This document shows positions 49,499 through 58,056 of a stretch of 64,000 nt of DNA, piece after piece. This stretch comes from Bradyrhizobium guangxiense (GTDB taxonomy: Bacteria; Pseudomonadota; Alphaproteobacteria; Rhizobiales; Xanthobacteraceae), in the NCBI RefSeq assembly GCF_004114915.1, contig NZ_CP022219.1, forward strand, positions 2,324,501 through 2,388,500, written 5' to 3'. Made by a program: the position numbers and the translations under genes. The notes beneath the pieces are model-generated. The model was not told the DNA's origin. It did not search any database and saw only the letters and a list, made by a program, of their open reading frames with translations. How positions within the stretch are numbered: position 1 is the stretch's first letter; each line of letters opens with the position of its first letter.

Positions 49499-49855
49499 GT
49501 TGACGCGGTTGGCGGCGGGGCGCTGCAGAGCTGTGGTTCATGCAGTTGGGCCTCCGGAACACGACCATGGGTCGCATGACTTCTTAACCAAGCACAGCAA
49601 CTCGGAACCGATGCGGCGGCTGGTCGCAGACCTACCGCCTTGATTCCGACAGACCCGCCGTTATCTCTGGCACGAACAAGAATCCGGGCCCCTCTGGCGA
49701 GGACGCCGACGATGTCGGCAAACCTCGTGATGTCGGATGACCTGTCCCGCGCGAATGCGATGGATTGGCCGATCGTCGGGCCCTCAATGTTCTCTCCGAC
49801 CTCATCGTCCCCATCGCAGCTCCGTGCGGCCATCTCGCAAGATTAGGGAGCAACG
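49499..49855. other. Intergenic region, no gene seen
   Basis: Short frames occur on both strands but none has a convincing ribosome site or protein-like composition. No repeat of the families found elsewhere in the window is present. The promoter of the terB operon should be in its last 100 bases, but no clear element was picked out. Confidence 0.5.
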
Positions 49856-50323
49856 ATGACTGACCCCAAGCATTCAAATCCGATCGAGATCGCAGAGCCG
49901 TCCAGCCTGAACGAGCAGGCGGCGGCTGCGCTGGTGATTGCTGGCGCGCTGGTCGCGGTGGCCGACCGGCGGGTCTCGCCGGTCGAGCGCGACGAGGTGA
50001 TCCGGTTCATCCGGGATCGCAAGTTGGCGCCGCATCTCGACGACGAGAGGCTGTTTGCAATGTTCGATGCGCTCGCCGAACGGCTGGAGGAGCCAGACTT
50101 TGCCAACGTCGTGATCGACACGCTGCGGCCGGTCTCGGACATGCCGTTGTCGTCGCATCTGATGGAACTTTCGGAGAGGGTCGCGGCTGCCGACGAAGAC
50201 GTCCATCCCCACGAAGTGCAGGCGATCAAATTGTTGCGCTTGCTGACGCTGGTGCTGCCGCGCGCGAAGCCGGTCGTCGCGACTGCGGCGGGCGCCGCAC
50301 GGCAGGCCGCCTTGAAGGAGTAA
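49856..50323 (+). CDS. TerB-like (tellurite resistance/DjlA-type) protein
   Basis: 155-residue helical protein of the TerB group: AAAALVIAGALVAVADRRVS followed by VERDEVIRFIRD and AADEDVHPHEVQAIKLL, with the Asp/Glu pairs that mark the metal-binding helices of this fold. First gene of a four-gene row with a small membrane protein, a TerC-type transporter and a YqhA-type protein. Cytoplasmic. Tellurite resistance itself is not implied. Confidence 0.82.
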   Translation: MTDPKHSNPIEIAEPSSLNEQAAAALVIAGALVAVADRRVSPVERDEVIRFIRDRKLAPHLDDERLFAMFDALAERLEEPDFANVVIDTLRPVSDMPLSSHLMELSERVAAADEDVHPHEVQAIKLLRLLTLVLPRAKPVVATAAGAARQAALKE

Positions 50324-50325
50324 GC

Positions 50326-50688
50326 ATGAGCGCAGTTTCGGACGAGCGGACGACGAAAACCGAGGGCAACACCGGCCAGATGGCCGGCGGAGACCCGCGC
50401 TTCGACAAGCTCGTCCACCGCCTGCCGCCGCGCATGGGCGACACCGTCGCCTATCTGCTCAAGCCGTCCAGCCGCTGGGTGAGGATCCCCTCGGGCACGC
50501 TGCTGGTGGTCGGCGGGGTGCTGTCCATCCTGCCGGTGCTCGGCATCTGGATGCTGCCGCTCGGCCTCGCGCTGCTCGCCGAGGACGTGCCTGCGCTGCG
50601 GTCCTCCCGCTCCAAGGTCTTCGACTGGATCGAGCGCCGAAAGCCGCATTGGCTCGATCCGTCTGCATCGAAAAATGATCAAACATGA
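50326..50688 (+). CDS. Small membrane protein between TerB and TerC genes
   Basis: 120-residue protein; one hairpin-like hydrophobic region (IPSGTLLVVGGVLSILPVLG, WMLPLGLALLAED) is flanked by charged ends, with WV and WIERRKPHWLD near the membrane edge. It may belong to the PGPGW type of transmembrane proteins, with low certainty. It starts two bases after terB stops and overlaps the TerC-type gene by four bases, so it is likely a partner of one of them. Confidence 0.75.
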   Translation: MSAVSDERTTKTEGNTGQMAGGDPRFDKLVHRLPPRMGDTVAYLLKPSSRWVRIPSGTLLVVGGVLSILPVLGIWMLPLGLALLAEDVPALRSSRSKVFDWIERRKPHWLDPSASKNDQT

Positions 50689-51323
50689 CTGAATTCATCA
50701 CGCCCGACGCGCTGACTGCGCTGCTTCAGGTCGTCCTGATCGACCTCGTTCTCGCCGGCGACAATGCCGTCGTCATCGGCCTCGCCGCAGCGGGACTGCC
50801 GCTCGAGCAGCGCCGCCGCGCCATCATCGTGGGCATTGCCGCCGCCACTGCACTGCGCATCGTCTTCGCCGGCGTCGCGACCCAGCTGCTGCAGGTCATC
50901 GGCCTGCTGCTCGCCGGTGGCGTGCTGCTGCTCTGGGTCTGCTGGAAGATGTGGCGCGAGCTGCGCGAGCAGGCGGCGCATTCAAGGCAGCTGGCGTTCA
51001 GCCATGGCGGCGGCACGGATGCTGCGCCGGTGCAGCGAAAGACCTTCGGCCAGGCTGCGGTGCAGATCGTCGCAGCCGACGTCTCGATGTCGCTCGACAA
51101 CGTGCTCGCGGTCGCGGGCGCCGCGCGCGAGCACCCCTACATCCTCGCCTTCGGCCTGTTGCTGTCAGTCGCGATGATGGGCGTCGCCGCCGATCTGCTC
51201 GGCCGCGTGCTCCAGAAGCAGCGCTGGATCGCCTATATCGGTCTCGCCATTATCATTTACGTCGCCTTCGAGATGATCTATCGCGGCTCGCTCGAACTCG
51301 CTCCCGTCATCGCGAGTCTTTGA
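50685..51323 (+). CDS. TerC-family membrane transporter (YjbE type)
   Basis: 212-residue protein with seven or so membrane segments. The two acidic motifs of the family are present, LIDLVLAGDNAVVIGLAAA and AADVSMSLDNVLAVAGAA, related by internal repeat. Members of this group export Mn2+ and support metal loading of exocytoplasmic proteins. No yybP-ykoY-type riboswitch was recognised upstream. Its ATG overlaps the stop of the gene before it. Confidence 0.88.
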   Translation: MTEFITPDALTALLQVVLIDLVLAGDNAVVIGLAAAGLPLEQRRRAIIVGIAAATALRIVFAGVATQLLQVIGLLLAGGVLLLWVCWKMWRELREQAAHSRQLAFSHGGGTDAAPVQRKTFGQAAVQIVAADVSMSLDNVLAVAGAAREHPYILAFGLLLSVAMMGVAADLLGRVLQKQRWIAYIGLAIIIYVAFEMIYRGSLELAPVIASL

Positions 51324-51357
51324 GGCGGCGCCTTCTGTCTGCAATCCGGAGTGATCC

Positions 51358-51939
51358 ATGTCGTCTGAATCCAAAGCACCTTTGGCGGCCGCCGCGCCAC
51401 CGCGACTCGGCCTGTTCGCGCAGCTCATCTTTGGCTCGCGTTGGCTGCAAGTGCCGCTCTATGTCGGCCTGATCGTCGCGCAGGCCGTCTATGTGCTGCT
51501 GTTCCTGAAAGAGCTCTGGCATCTGGTCGCGCATTCGTTCGACGCCAGCGAGCAGCAGATCATGCTGGTCGTGCTCGGTCTGATCGACGTCGTCATGATC
51601 TCGAACCTTCTGATCATGGTGATCGTCGGTGGCTACGAGACTTTCGTTTCTCGCTTGAACCTGACCGGCCATCCCGACGAGCCCGAATGGCTGAGCCATG
51701 TCAATGCCAGCGTGCTCAAGATCAAGCTTGCGATGGCGATCATCGGCATCTCCTCGATCTCCTTGCTGAGGACCTTCATCGAGGCCGGCAATCTCGGCAC
51801 CACGCGCAGCAATTTCACCGAGACCGGCGTGATGTGGCAGGGGCTGATCCACATGACCTTCATCATCTCGGCGATCGGCATCGCCTGGGTCGATCGTCTC
51901 AGCGACAACGGCCATCGCAAGGAGTCCGGCCACGGCTGA
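51358..51939 (+). CDS. YqhA-like (TIGR00645) membrane protein
   Basis: 193-residue membrane protein with the UPF0114/YqhA pattern: LFGSRWLQVPLYVGLIVAQ-type first segment, LGLIDVVMISNLLIMVIVGGY, LKIKLAMAIIGISSISLLRT and a last segment at WQGLIHMTFIISAIGIAWVD. Function unknown. It ends the row of four genes, 34 bases after the TerC-type gene; GGAG precedes ATG. Confidence 0.87.
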   Translation: MSSESKAPLAAAAPPRLGLFAQLIFGSRWLQVPLYVGLIVAQAVYVLLFLKELWHLVAHSFDASEQQIMLVVLGLIDVVMISNLLIMVIVGGYETFVSRLNLTGHPDEPEWLSHVNASVLKIKLAMAIIGISSISLLRTFIEAGNLGTTRSNFTETGVMWQGLIHMTFIISAIGIAWVDRLSDNGHRKESGHG

Positions 51940-52073
51940 GCACTGTGGATTATGGCGTCGGACGTGGGGACGTGGTCTGGCGCTCGCACGCGGCATGACG
52001 GGCATCTCTTGGACTTGCTCGACGAGAGTGCCGCTCTTGCCCGTCGCGGACAGAGCGATCGCACCACTCAACA

Positions 52074-53156
52074 TCATCGCACGGCGTGCATCTCCAGGAA
52101 CGCCTTCACGCCGGTGACCTCGCCCGTATCGGATGCGGTGTAGCCGGGCAGGGTGGCGATTGCCGCGCGAAAATCGTGACTGCGGACGATATCGAGGATG
52201 CGTTGCATCGGCTCGGGCTCGAGGAAAGCGCGCTTGCAGACGAAGAAATAGTCCTCGGTGAGGATCCGGATGAAATCGAGCCCGAACTGGCGGGCAGCCG
52301 CCTCGACGCCGAAGCAGGCGTCGGCCATGCCGCTCGCGACATAGGCCGCGACCGCGGCGTGGGTGAATTCGATCTGCTGCGCGCCGTTGATCCTGCTCTC
52401 GTCGACGCCGTTGGCGGCAAGCAACTGGTCGAACAGCAGGCGCGTGCCGGAATCATGGTCGCGGTTGACAAAGCGGACGCCTGGCTTGGCGAGATCGTCG
52501 AGCGAGGCGATGCGCAGCGGATTGCCGCGCGCGACCATCAGTCCCATCTCGCGCGTGACGAAGCTGATGATGCGGTCCTCGCGCGGGTCGAGCCATTCGC
52601 GGGCGGCCTTGATGCCTTGCGCGCGAAGCGCGCCGTGCGGCAGATGCAAGCCGGAGAGGTCACAGGCGCCCTGTGCCAGCGAGACCAGCGAATGCTGGTT
52701 GCTGACATAGCGCAGGTCGACGCCGATGCCGGGCTCGCGGTCGAGGAATTCGCGCAGCTTCGCCACGGCAAAGCCGTGGCTGGCATGCACGCGGATCACG
52801 GACGGACGCTGCTCGAGGAACGGCTTGATCTCGCTGGCGAGCTCCTGCGCGAGGTTTTCGAGCTGGGGCCCGAGCCGCGCCTGCATGCGCTCGCCGGCCC
52901 ACACCAGCCGCTCGCCGAACGGCGTGAGCTTTGAGCCCTTGCCGCGCTGGGTCTCGACCAGGGGCGTTCCGAAGAACTCCGACCATTGCTCGATGAGATT
53001 CCAGACGTGGCGATAGGATAGATGCGCGTCGCTGGCCGCGCTGGTGATCTTGCCGGTCCTCCGGATTTCGTTGAGCACGCCGAGCATGACGGCGACGGTC
53101 CGCGGACTACCCTCGCGACGGAATCGCCAGACGGCCTCGATCTCGATCTGAAGCAT
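52074..53156 (-). CDS. ModE-like HTH regulator with periplasmic-binding-like domain
   Basis: 360-residue regulator. The N-terminal winged helix is of the ModE/LysR sort (VLNEIRRTGKITSAASDAHL, SYRHVWNLIEQWSEFFGTPL), and the rest is a substrate-binding-protein-like effector domain (REMGLMVARGNPLRIASLDD, DSGTRLLFDQLL, GMADACFGVEAAARQFGLDF) as in molybdate-binding-like regulators. Divergent from the aldehyde dehydrogenase gene, which it most probably controls. The effector could be an oxyanion or small organic acid. Confidence 0.85.
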   Translation of the reverse strand: MLQIEIEAVWRFRREGSPRTVAVMLGVLNEIRRTGKITSAASDAHLSYRHVWNLIEQWSEFFGTPLVETQRGKGSKLTPFGERLVWAGERMQARLGPQLENLAQELASEIKPFLEQRPSVIRVHASHGFAVAKLREFLDREPGIGVDLRYVSNQHSLVSLAQGACDLSGLHLPHGALRAQGIKAAREWLDPREDRIISFVTREMGLMVARGNPLRIASLDDLAKPGVRFVNRDHDSGTRLLFDQLLAANGVDESRINGAQQIEFTHAAVAAYVASGMADACFGVEAAARQFGLDFIRILTEDYFFVCKRAFLEPEPMQRILDIVRSHDFRAAIATLPGYTASDTGEVTGVKAFLEMHAVR

Positions 53157-53167
53157 CGGGGCTTCCT

Positions 53168-53185
53168 TATGAATTCAACTTCATA
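53168..53185. promoter_or_regulatory. Inverted repeat, candidate operator
   Basis: TATGAA-N6-TTCATA lies in a 110-base AT-rich divergent region, only 11 bases from the regulator start and about 90 from the dehydrogenase start. Its place fits autoregulation by the ModE-like protein. A weaker related stretch (CATATCATATTTA, about 53208-53220) follows. Confidence 0.4.
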
Positions 53186-53270
53186 TATTGGGGATCCATC
53201 TGCAGAACATATCATATTTACTCCGGTTGAAAGGCGCCTAGTCTGGAATACCAGAAACGGAGGAAATATG

Positions 53271-54755
53271 ATGTCTGTTGCATATGATTTTGCGCCTTCG
53301 CCGGCCACCGAGTTCATGGCGCGGCCGCAGCATCTGCTGATCGACGGCCGCCGCGTTCCCGCCAGCTCCGGCCGCAGCTTCACATCCCTCAATCCCGCCA
53401 CCGGGCAGGTCATCGCCACCATCGCGGAAGGCGGCGAGGCCGACGTCGAGCATGCGGTGGCCGCCGCGCGCCGCGCGTTCGAAGGTCCCTGGCGGACGAT
53501 GCGGGCTTCCGAGCGCGGCCAGATCCTGCTGCGCTGGGCGGAGTTGCTGAAGCGCAACGCCGAGGAAATCATCGAGCTCGAGTCGATCGACGCCGGCAAG
53601 CCGATCGCTGCGACGACGCGCCAGGACTTTCCGGCAGCGGTCGACACGCTGATTTATTACGCCGGCTGGGCCGACAAGATCAGCGGCGACGTCGTGCCGG
53701 TGCGCGACGATGCCTTGACCTACACCATGCGCGAGCCGGTCGGCGTGGTCGCGGCGATCGTGCCGTGGAATTTCCCGCTGATGATCGGGATGTGGAAGCT
53801 CGCCCCGGCGCTGGCCTGCGGCTGCACCATCGTGATGAAGCCGGCCGAGCTGACCTCGCTGTCGGCGCTGCGCATTGCCGAGCTCGCGCTCGAAGCGGGC
53901 CTGCCGGCGGGGGTCTTCAACGTCGTCACGGGGCCGGGCAGGGTCGTCGGCGATGCGCTGGTCAATCACCCCGACGTCGACAAGGTCACCTTCACCGGCT
54001 CGCCTGGCGTCGGCCGCGGAATCATGAAAGGCGCGGCCGGCAATTTCAAGCGCGTCTCGCTCGAGCTGGGCGGCAAGTCGGCCAACGTCATTTTCGACGA
54101 TGCGGATCTCGAAGCGGCGAGCAAGGCTGCCGCCTCCGGCATCTTCTTCAATGCCGGCCAGGTCTGCTCCGCGGGCTCCCGCGTGCTGGTGCAGGAGGGG
54201 GCCTATGACGAGGTGGTCGAGCGGCTGGCGGCCCGCGCGAAGGCGCTCAGGATCGGCGATCCGCTCGATCGCAAGACGGCGCTCGGCCCCGTCATCTCCG
54301 AGAAGCAGATGAAGTCGATCCTCGACTATGTCGATATCGGCCGGAAGGAGGGCGCGAGCCTCGTCACCGGCGGAACGCGCGTCGGCGAGCGCGGCTATTT
54401 CATCAGCCCGACCGTATTCGCCGATGTCGCGCACGAGATGCGGATCTCGCAGGAGGAGATTTTCGGCCCCGTCGTCAGCGTCATCAAGTTCAAGGACGAG
54501 GCCGACGCCTTGAGAATCGCCAACGGCACGGCCTACAGCCTCGCCGCCGGGGTCTGGAGCCGCGACATCGGCAAGCTGCAGCGCTTCGCCAAGCGGGCGC
54601 GTGCCGGCACGGTCTGGATGAACACCTATGGCTACACCGACGTTCGCCTGCCCTGGGGCGGGGAGCGCGACTCCGGCCTCGGCCGCGAGCACGGCACCGC
54701 CGCGATCGACAATTTCACCGAGCCGAAGGCGGTGTGGATGAATCTGGCCGTCTGA
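53271..54755 (+). CDS. Aldehyde dehydrogenase, NAD(P)-dependent
   Basis: 494-residue aldehyde dehydrogenase. Active-site E265 (LELGGKSANVIF) and nucleophile C299 (NAGQVCSAGSRVLVQ), with the PWNFPLMIGMWKLAPALACG and FTGSPGVGRGIM cofactor motifs. It is closest by eye to the broad betaine/phenylacetaldehyde/aminoaldehyde class; substrate not decidable. GGAGG fits either ATG 53268 or 53271, the second with better spacing. A strong terminator follows. Confidence 0.93.
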   Translation: MSVAYDFAPSPATEFMARPQHLLIDGRRVPASSGRSFTSLNPATGQVIATIAEGGEADVEHAVAAARRAFEGPWRTMRASERGQILLRWAELLKRNAEEIIELESIDAGKPIAATTRQDFPAAVDTLIYYAGWADKISGDVVPVRDDALTYTMREPVGVVAAIVPWNFPLMIGMWKLAPALACGCTIVMKPAELTSLSALRIAELALEAGLPAGVFNVVTGPGRVVGDALVNHPDVDKVTFTGSPGVGRGIMKGAAGNFKRVSLELGGKSANVIFDDADLEAASKAAASGIFFNAGQVCSAGSRVLVQEGAYDEVVERLAARAKALRIGDPLDRKTALGPVISEKQMKSILDYVDIGRKEGASLVTGGTRVGERGYFISPTVFADVAHEMRISQEEIFGPVVSVIKFKDEADALRIANGTAYSLAAGVWSRDIGKLQRFAKRARAGTVWMNTYGYTDVRLPWGGERDSGLGREHGTAAIDNFTEPKAVWMNLAV

Positions 54756-54779
54756 GTACCTCCCGACCGGCCACGACTG

Positions 54780-54816
54780 GAGCCCGCCTGATCGTTCGGT
54801 CAGGCGGGCTCATTTT
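54780..54816 (+). terminator. Terminator after the aldehyde dehydrogenase gene
   Basis: Perfect 12-base stem GAGCCCGCCTGA around TCGTTCGG, followed by ATTTTC, 25 bases after the stop codon. Confidence 0.8.
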
Positions 54817-54942
54817 CGAGATCGATAAAATTGATTGTATTCGGCTCAGCGGCCGCAAACCCTCTCGACAGGAACCACGGCGCCTTAAACCAGAGCTTTG
54901 GAACCAACCTGCATCCTGCCCGCAAAAGGGCAGGGCATTATC

Positions 54943-55206
54943 ATGTCAATTTTCAGGGAGATCGTCGTGGCGGTTGCGGGAGTTTACGCGCTCCTGCTCG
55001 CTTGCGACGCATTGTTCGGCGTCGGCGAGACGCGCTTCGACGACAACTATTATAGCGCCAGCTTCTATGCGCCGCGGCCGAAGGAGTTTCGGTTTGCAGA
55101 CGGGATCACGCCGGCCGCCCGGGTCAGCGAGGCGTTCGCACAGTTTGCGCCGAGCGATGCAAAACCGAACAGGCGCTACTCGTCTCTGGCCACGGTCATC
55201 CGCTAA
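54943..55206 (+). CDS. Small exported or membrane-anchored protein
   Basis: 87-residue protein with one N-terminal hydrophobic segment (MSIFREIVVAVAGVYALLLA), then a polar part rich in Tyr, Phe and Arg (DDNYYSASFYAPRPKEF). It resembles a class of short Bradyrhizobium proteins with this layout, but no family name comes to mind. The start is ATG 54943; GGGCAGGG lies upstream. It is convergent with the broken hydrolase. Confidence 0.6.
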   Translation: MSIFREIVVAVAGVYALLLACDALFGVGETRFDDNYYSASFYAPRPKEFRFADGITPAARVSEAFAQFAPSDAKPNRRYSSLATVIR

Positions 55207-55212
55207 CGCGCC

Positions 55213-56105
55213 TCACTCGCCTTGAATCCATTCCGCGAGGCCGCGCCACAGCGTGTCGCGGTGCGTGGGGCGGAAGAAGCCGAAATGGGAGATGCCCTTG
55301 GTACCGACATCCGACGGCCTCACCGTCAGCACCTCCGGCTTGATCGCGGAGAATCCGCTCGCGAGCAGCTCGACCGCCGGCCGCGTCGCCCAGGGATCGT
55401 CGGAGAAGCACAATGCCCGCAGCTCGCCTTTGAACTTCGTGAAGTTCTCCAGCGTCGGCAGCTTGGAATCGAAGAGATAGCGGGGGCTCGAGACCCACTC
55501 GGCCCATTGCAGGAAGACGCCCTTGGGTAGATCCTCGCCGACACCGGCCCAGCCCGGCGCATAGCCGAGTGCGTGGGTGAGCGGCACACCGACGAAGTTC
55601 ATGAAGGCGAAGACGCGGTATTTTTCTGGCGCGGTCATCAGCCGCCAGGTTGCGGCCTGCGAGGCCACGAACGCGGCCCGTGAAATTTCGCTGTTGTTTT
55701 CGATCAGCCCGAGTGCTTGGCCGCCGAAGGAATGGCCGACATAGGCAAGGGGCAGCCCATGATAGCGCTCGCGCATCCAGCGCACCGCGGCGGTGACGTC
55801 GAGCGCCGCCCAGTCCGACATCGAGGCCTTGAAGCCGACCAGCGATTTCGGCCGGTTGTAGCCGACCATCGCCGGCAGCCGGGAATCGCCGATGCCGCGA
55901 TAATCGTAGGTCAGGACCGCACAGCCGCGATGGGATAGGAGGCAAAGCCACGATAGATCTTTCGCGGGACGGCGGTCGCCGAGTTGATCAGCACGGCATG
56001 GCGCTTGCCGCCCCGCGGCAGGAACAGAGTGCCGGAGAGCGCATACCCGTCGGTCGCCGGGAAGCTGATCTCGTCGATGAAAACGTCGTCCGGTGCCGCG
56101 TCCAT
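55213..56105 (-). pseudogene. Alpha/beta hydrolase broken by a frameshift
   Basis: The N-terminal part ([20 protein letters not shown], then LSGTLFLPRGGKRHAVLINSATAVPR and IYRGFASY) is in one frame from ATG 56105 and stops at 55911. The rest (HRGCAVLTYDYRGIGDSR, nucleophile motif VGHSFGGQALG, final HFGFF region) is in another frame ending at 55213. The two join at about 55932-55940, inside the word coding FASY/SHRG. Together they make one alpha/beta hydrolase of about 297 residues. A one- or four-base loss would explain it; a sequencing error is possible. Confidence 0.8.
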
Positions 56106-56287
56106 GGGCAGAAGGTATCCTGCCAGTTTCTTCGCCGTTTCCCAGCAAATGCGAATTTGGCTTTTCCTGCAAGGGCTTGCAGTGCGAAGCGGATTTACAA
56201 CTGGCGATGTCGTGCCAGCCTGTGTATAAGGCGGCCCTCGCAACCCCTAGATCAGGTTGTGCTTTTTGCTTTCACGGAGAGATTGCG

Positions 56288-57676
56288 ATGTCCGAGCGGT
56301 GGACGCCCGAGTCCTGGCGCAGCAAGCCGGTGCTACAGGTGCCCGAATATCCCGACGCCAAGGCCTTGGCCGACGTCGAGGCGCAGCTTGCGACGTTTCC
56401 GCCGCTGGTGTTCGCGGGTGAGGCGCGCAATCTGAAGAAGGCCTTGGGCCGCGTTGCGGCCGGAGAGGCCTTCCTGCTCCAGGGTGGCGACTGCGCCGAG
56501 AGTTTCGCCGAGCACGGCGCCAACAACATTCGCGATTTCTTCCGCGTGCTGCTGCAGATGGCGGTGGTGCTGACCTATGCCGGCGCGCTGCCGGTGGTGA
56601 AGGTCGGCCGCATCGCCGGCCAGTTCGCAAAACCGCGATCCTCGCCGACCGAGAAGGTGAACGGCGTCGAGCTGCCGAGCTATCGCGGCGACATCGTCAA
56701 CGACATCGCCTTCACCAGGGAGGCGCGCGTCCCCGATCCGCAGCGCCAGCTGATGGCCTATCGCCAGTCGGCCGCGACGCTGAACCTGCTGCGCGCGTTC
56801 GCCACCGGCGGCTTCGCCAATCTCGGCAGCGTGCATCAATGGATGCTCGGCTTCCTCAAGGATTCTCCGCAGTCCCGCCGCTACAAGGAGCTGGCCGACC
56901 GCATCTCGGACGCGCTCAACTTCATGCGTGCCTGCGGCCTCGACCTCGAGAGCCATCCGGAGCTGCGCGCCACCGATTTCTACACCAGCCACGAGGCGCT
57001 GCTGCTCGGCTACGAGCAGGCCATGACCCGCGTCGATTCCACCACAGGCGACTGGTACGCGACCTCGGGCCACATGCTCTGGATCGGCGACCGCACCCGC
57101 CAGCTCGATCACGGACACGTCGAATATTTCCGCGGCATCAAGAACCCGATCGGGTTGAAATGCGGCCCGTCGTTGAAGCCCGACGAGCTGTTGAAGCTGA
57201 TCGACGTGCTCAGCCCCGACAACGAGCCCGGCCGGCTGACGCTGATCGGCCGCTTCGGCTCGGACAAGATCGGCGAGCATCTGCCGAACATGATCCGCGC
57301 CGTGAAGCGCGAGGGCCGGGTGGTTGTCTGGTCCTGCGATCCCATGCACGGCAACACGATCACTTCGACGTCGGGCTACAAGACGCGCCCGTTCGACCGT
57401 ATTCTGTCCGAGGTGAAGTCGTTCTTCGCGATCCATGCCGCCGAAGGCACCCATGCCGGCGGCGTGCATCTGGAAATGACGGGGCAGGATGTCACCGAAT
57501 GCCTCGGCGGCGCCCGCGCGATCACCGACGAGGACCTCAACGACCGCTACCACACGGTCTGCGATCCCCGTCTCAACGCCGAGCAATCCATCGACATGGC
57601 TTTCCTGGTGGCGGAACTCCTCAAGCAGGAGCGCGCCGGCAAGCCCCAGCCGATGCCGGTCGCAGCGGGGCTCTAA
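56288..57676 (+). CDS. aroG: 3-deoxy-7-phosphoheptulonate synthase, class II
   Basis: 462-residue DAHP synthase of the plant-like class II, first step of aromatic amino acid synthesis. Typical features: [18 protein letters not shown] at the start, [39 protein letters not shown], and [13 protein letters not shown] with [24 protein letters not shown] stands before ATG 56288; the open frame further upstream is antisense to the hydrolase. It is followed by dgkA with four bases between. Confidence 0.96.
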   Translation: MSERWTPESWRSKPVLQVPEYPDAKALADVEAQLATFPPLVFAGEARNLKKALGRVAAGEAFLLQGGDCAESFAEHGANNIRDFFRVLLQMAVVLTYAGALPVVKVGRIAGQFAKPRSSPTEKVNGVELPSYRGDIVNDIAFTREARVPDPQRQLMAYRQSAATLNLLRAFATGGFANLGSVHQWMLGFLKDSPQSRRYKELADRISDALNFMRACGLDLESHPELRATDFYTSHEALLLGYEQAMTRVDSTTGDWYATSGHMLWIGDRTRQLDHGHVEYFRGIKNPIGLKCGPSLKPDELLKLIDVLSPDNEPGRLTLIGRFGSDKIGEHLPNMIRAVKREGRVVVWSCDPMHGNTITSTSGYKTRPFDRILSEVKSFFAIHAAEGTHAGGVHLEMTGQDVTECLGGARAITDEDLNDRYHTVCDPRLNAEQSIDMAFLVAELLKQERAGKPQPMPVAAGL

Positions 57677-57680
57677 AACC

Positions 57681-58034
57681 TTGCTGCGGATCTGGAAGGC
57701 CACGATCAATTCCCGTAACGGGCTGGCCTTTGCGTTTGGATCGGAGCAGGCCGTCCGCGAGGAGATCTTTGCGCTCCTGCTGTCGGTGCCGCTCGCCTGG
57801 TTCATCGGTGCGACCGCGATGCGCGCGGTCGAGCTGGTTTGTGCCGTTGCGTTCGTGCTGGTCGTCGAGCTGCTCAACACCGCGATCGAGAAGCTCGCCG
57901 ACCGCCTGACCATGGACCACGACAAGCAGATTGGGCGGGTCAAGGACATGGGCTCGGCCGCGGTCGGCGTGGCGCTGCTGATGGCCGGCGCGTTCTGGAT
58001 CTTCGCCATCGTCGAGCGGTTGGGTTTCGTCTAG
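57681..58034 (+). CDS. dgkA: Diacylglycerol kinase, DgkA type
   Basis: 117-residue integral membrane kinase recycling diacylglycerol to phosphatidate. It has the amphipathic start RIWKATINSRNGLAFAFGSE, EEIFALLLSVPLAWFIGA, the catalytic signature ELLNTAIEKLADRL and KDMGSAAVGVALL. The best start is TTG 57681 (LLRIWKA...), as no ATG precedes the conserved region. It lies between aroG and nadE on the same strand. Confidence 0.92.
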   Translation: MLRIWKATINSRNGLAFAFGSEQAVREEIFALLLSVPLAWFIGATAMRAVELVCAVAFVLVVELLNTAIEKLADRLTMDHDKQIGRVKDMGSAAVGVALLMAGAFWIFAIVERLGFV

Positions 58035-58056
58035 CAAGGATCGAAAAAGGGCGGCC

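Noticed and set aside
49499..49855. Small frames on both strands before terB
   Set aside because: No start has a good ribosome site, and none shows signal, domain or helix pattern.
54734..55225. Plus-strand frame of 163 codons over the small exported protein
   Set aside because: Different phase from the supported 87-residue gene, crosses the terminator hairpin, and is Arg/Ser-rich.
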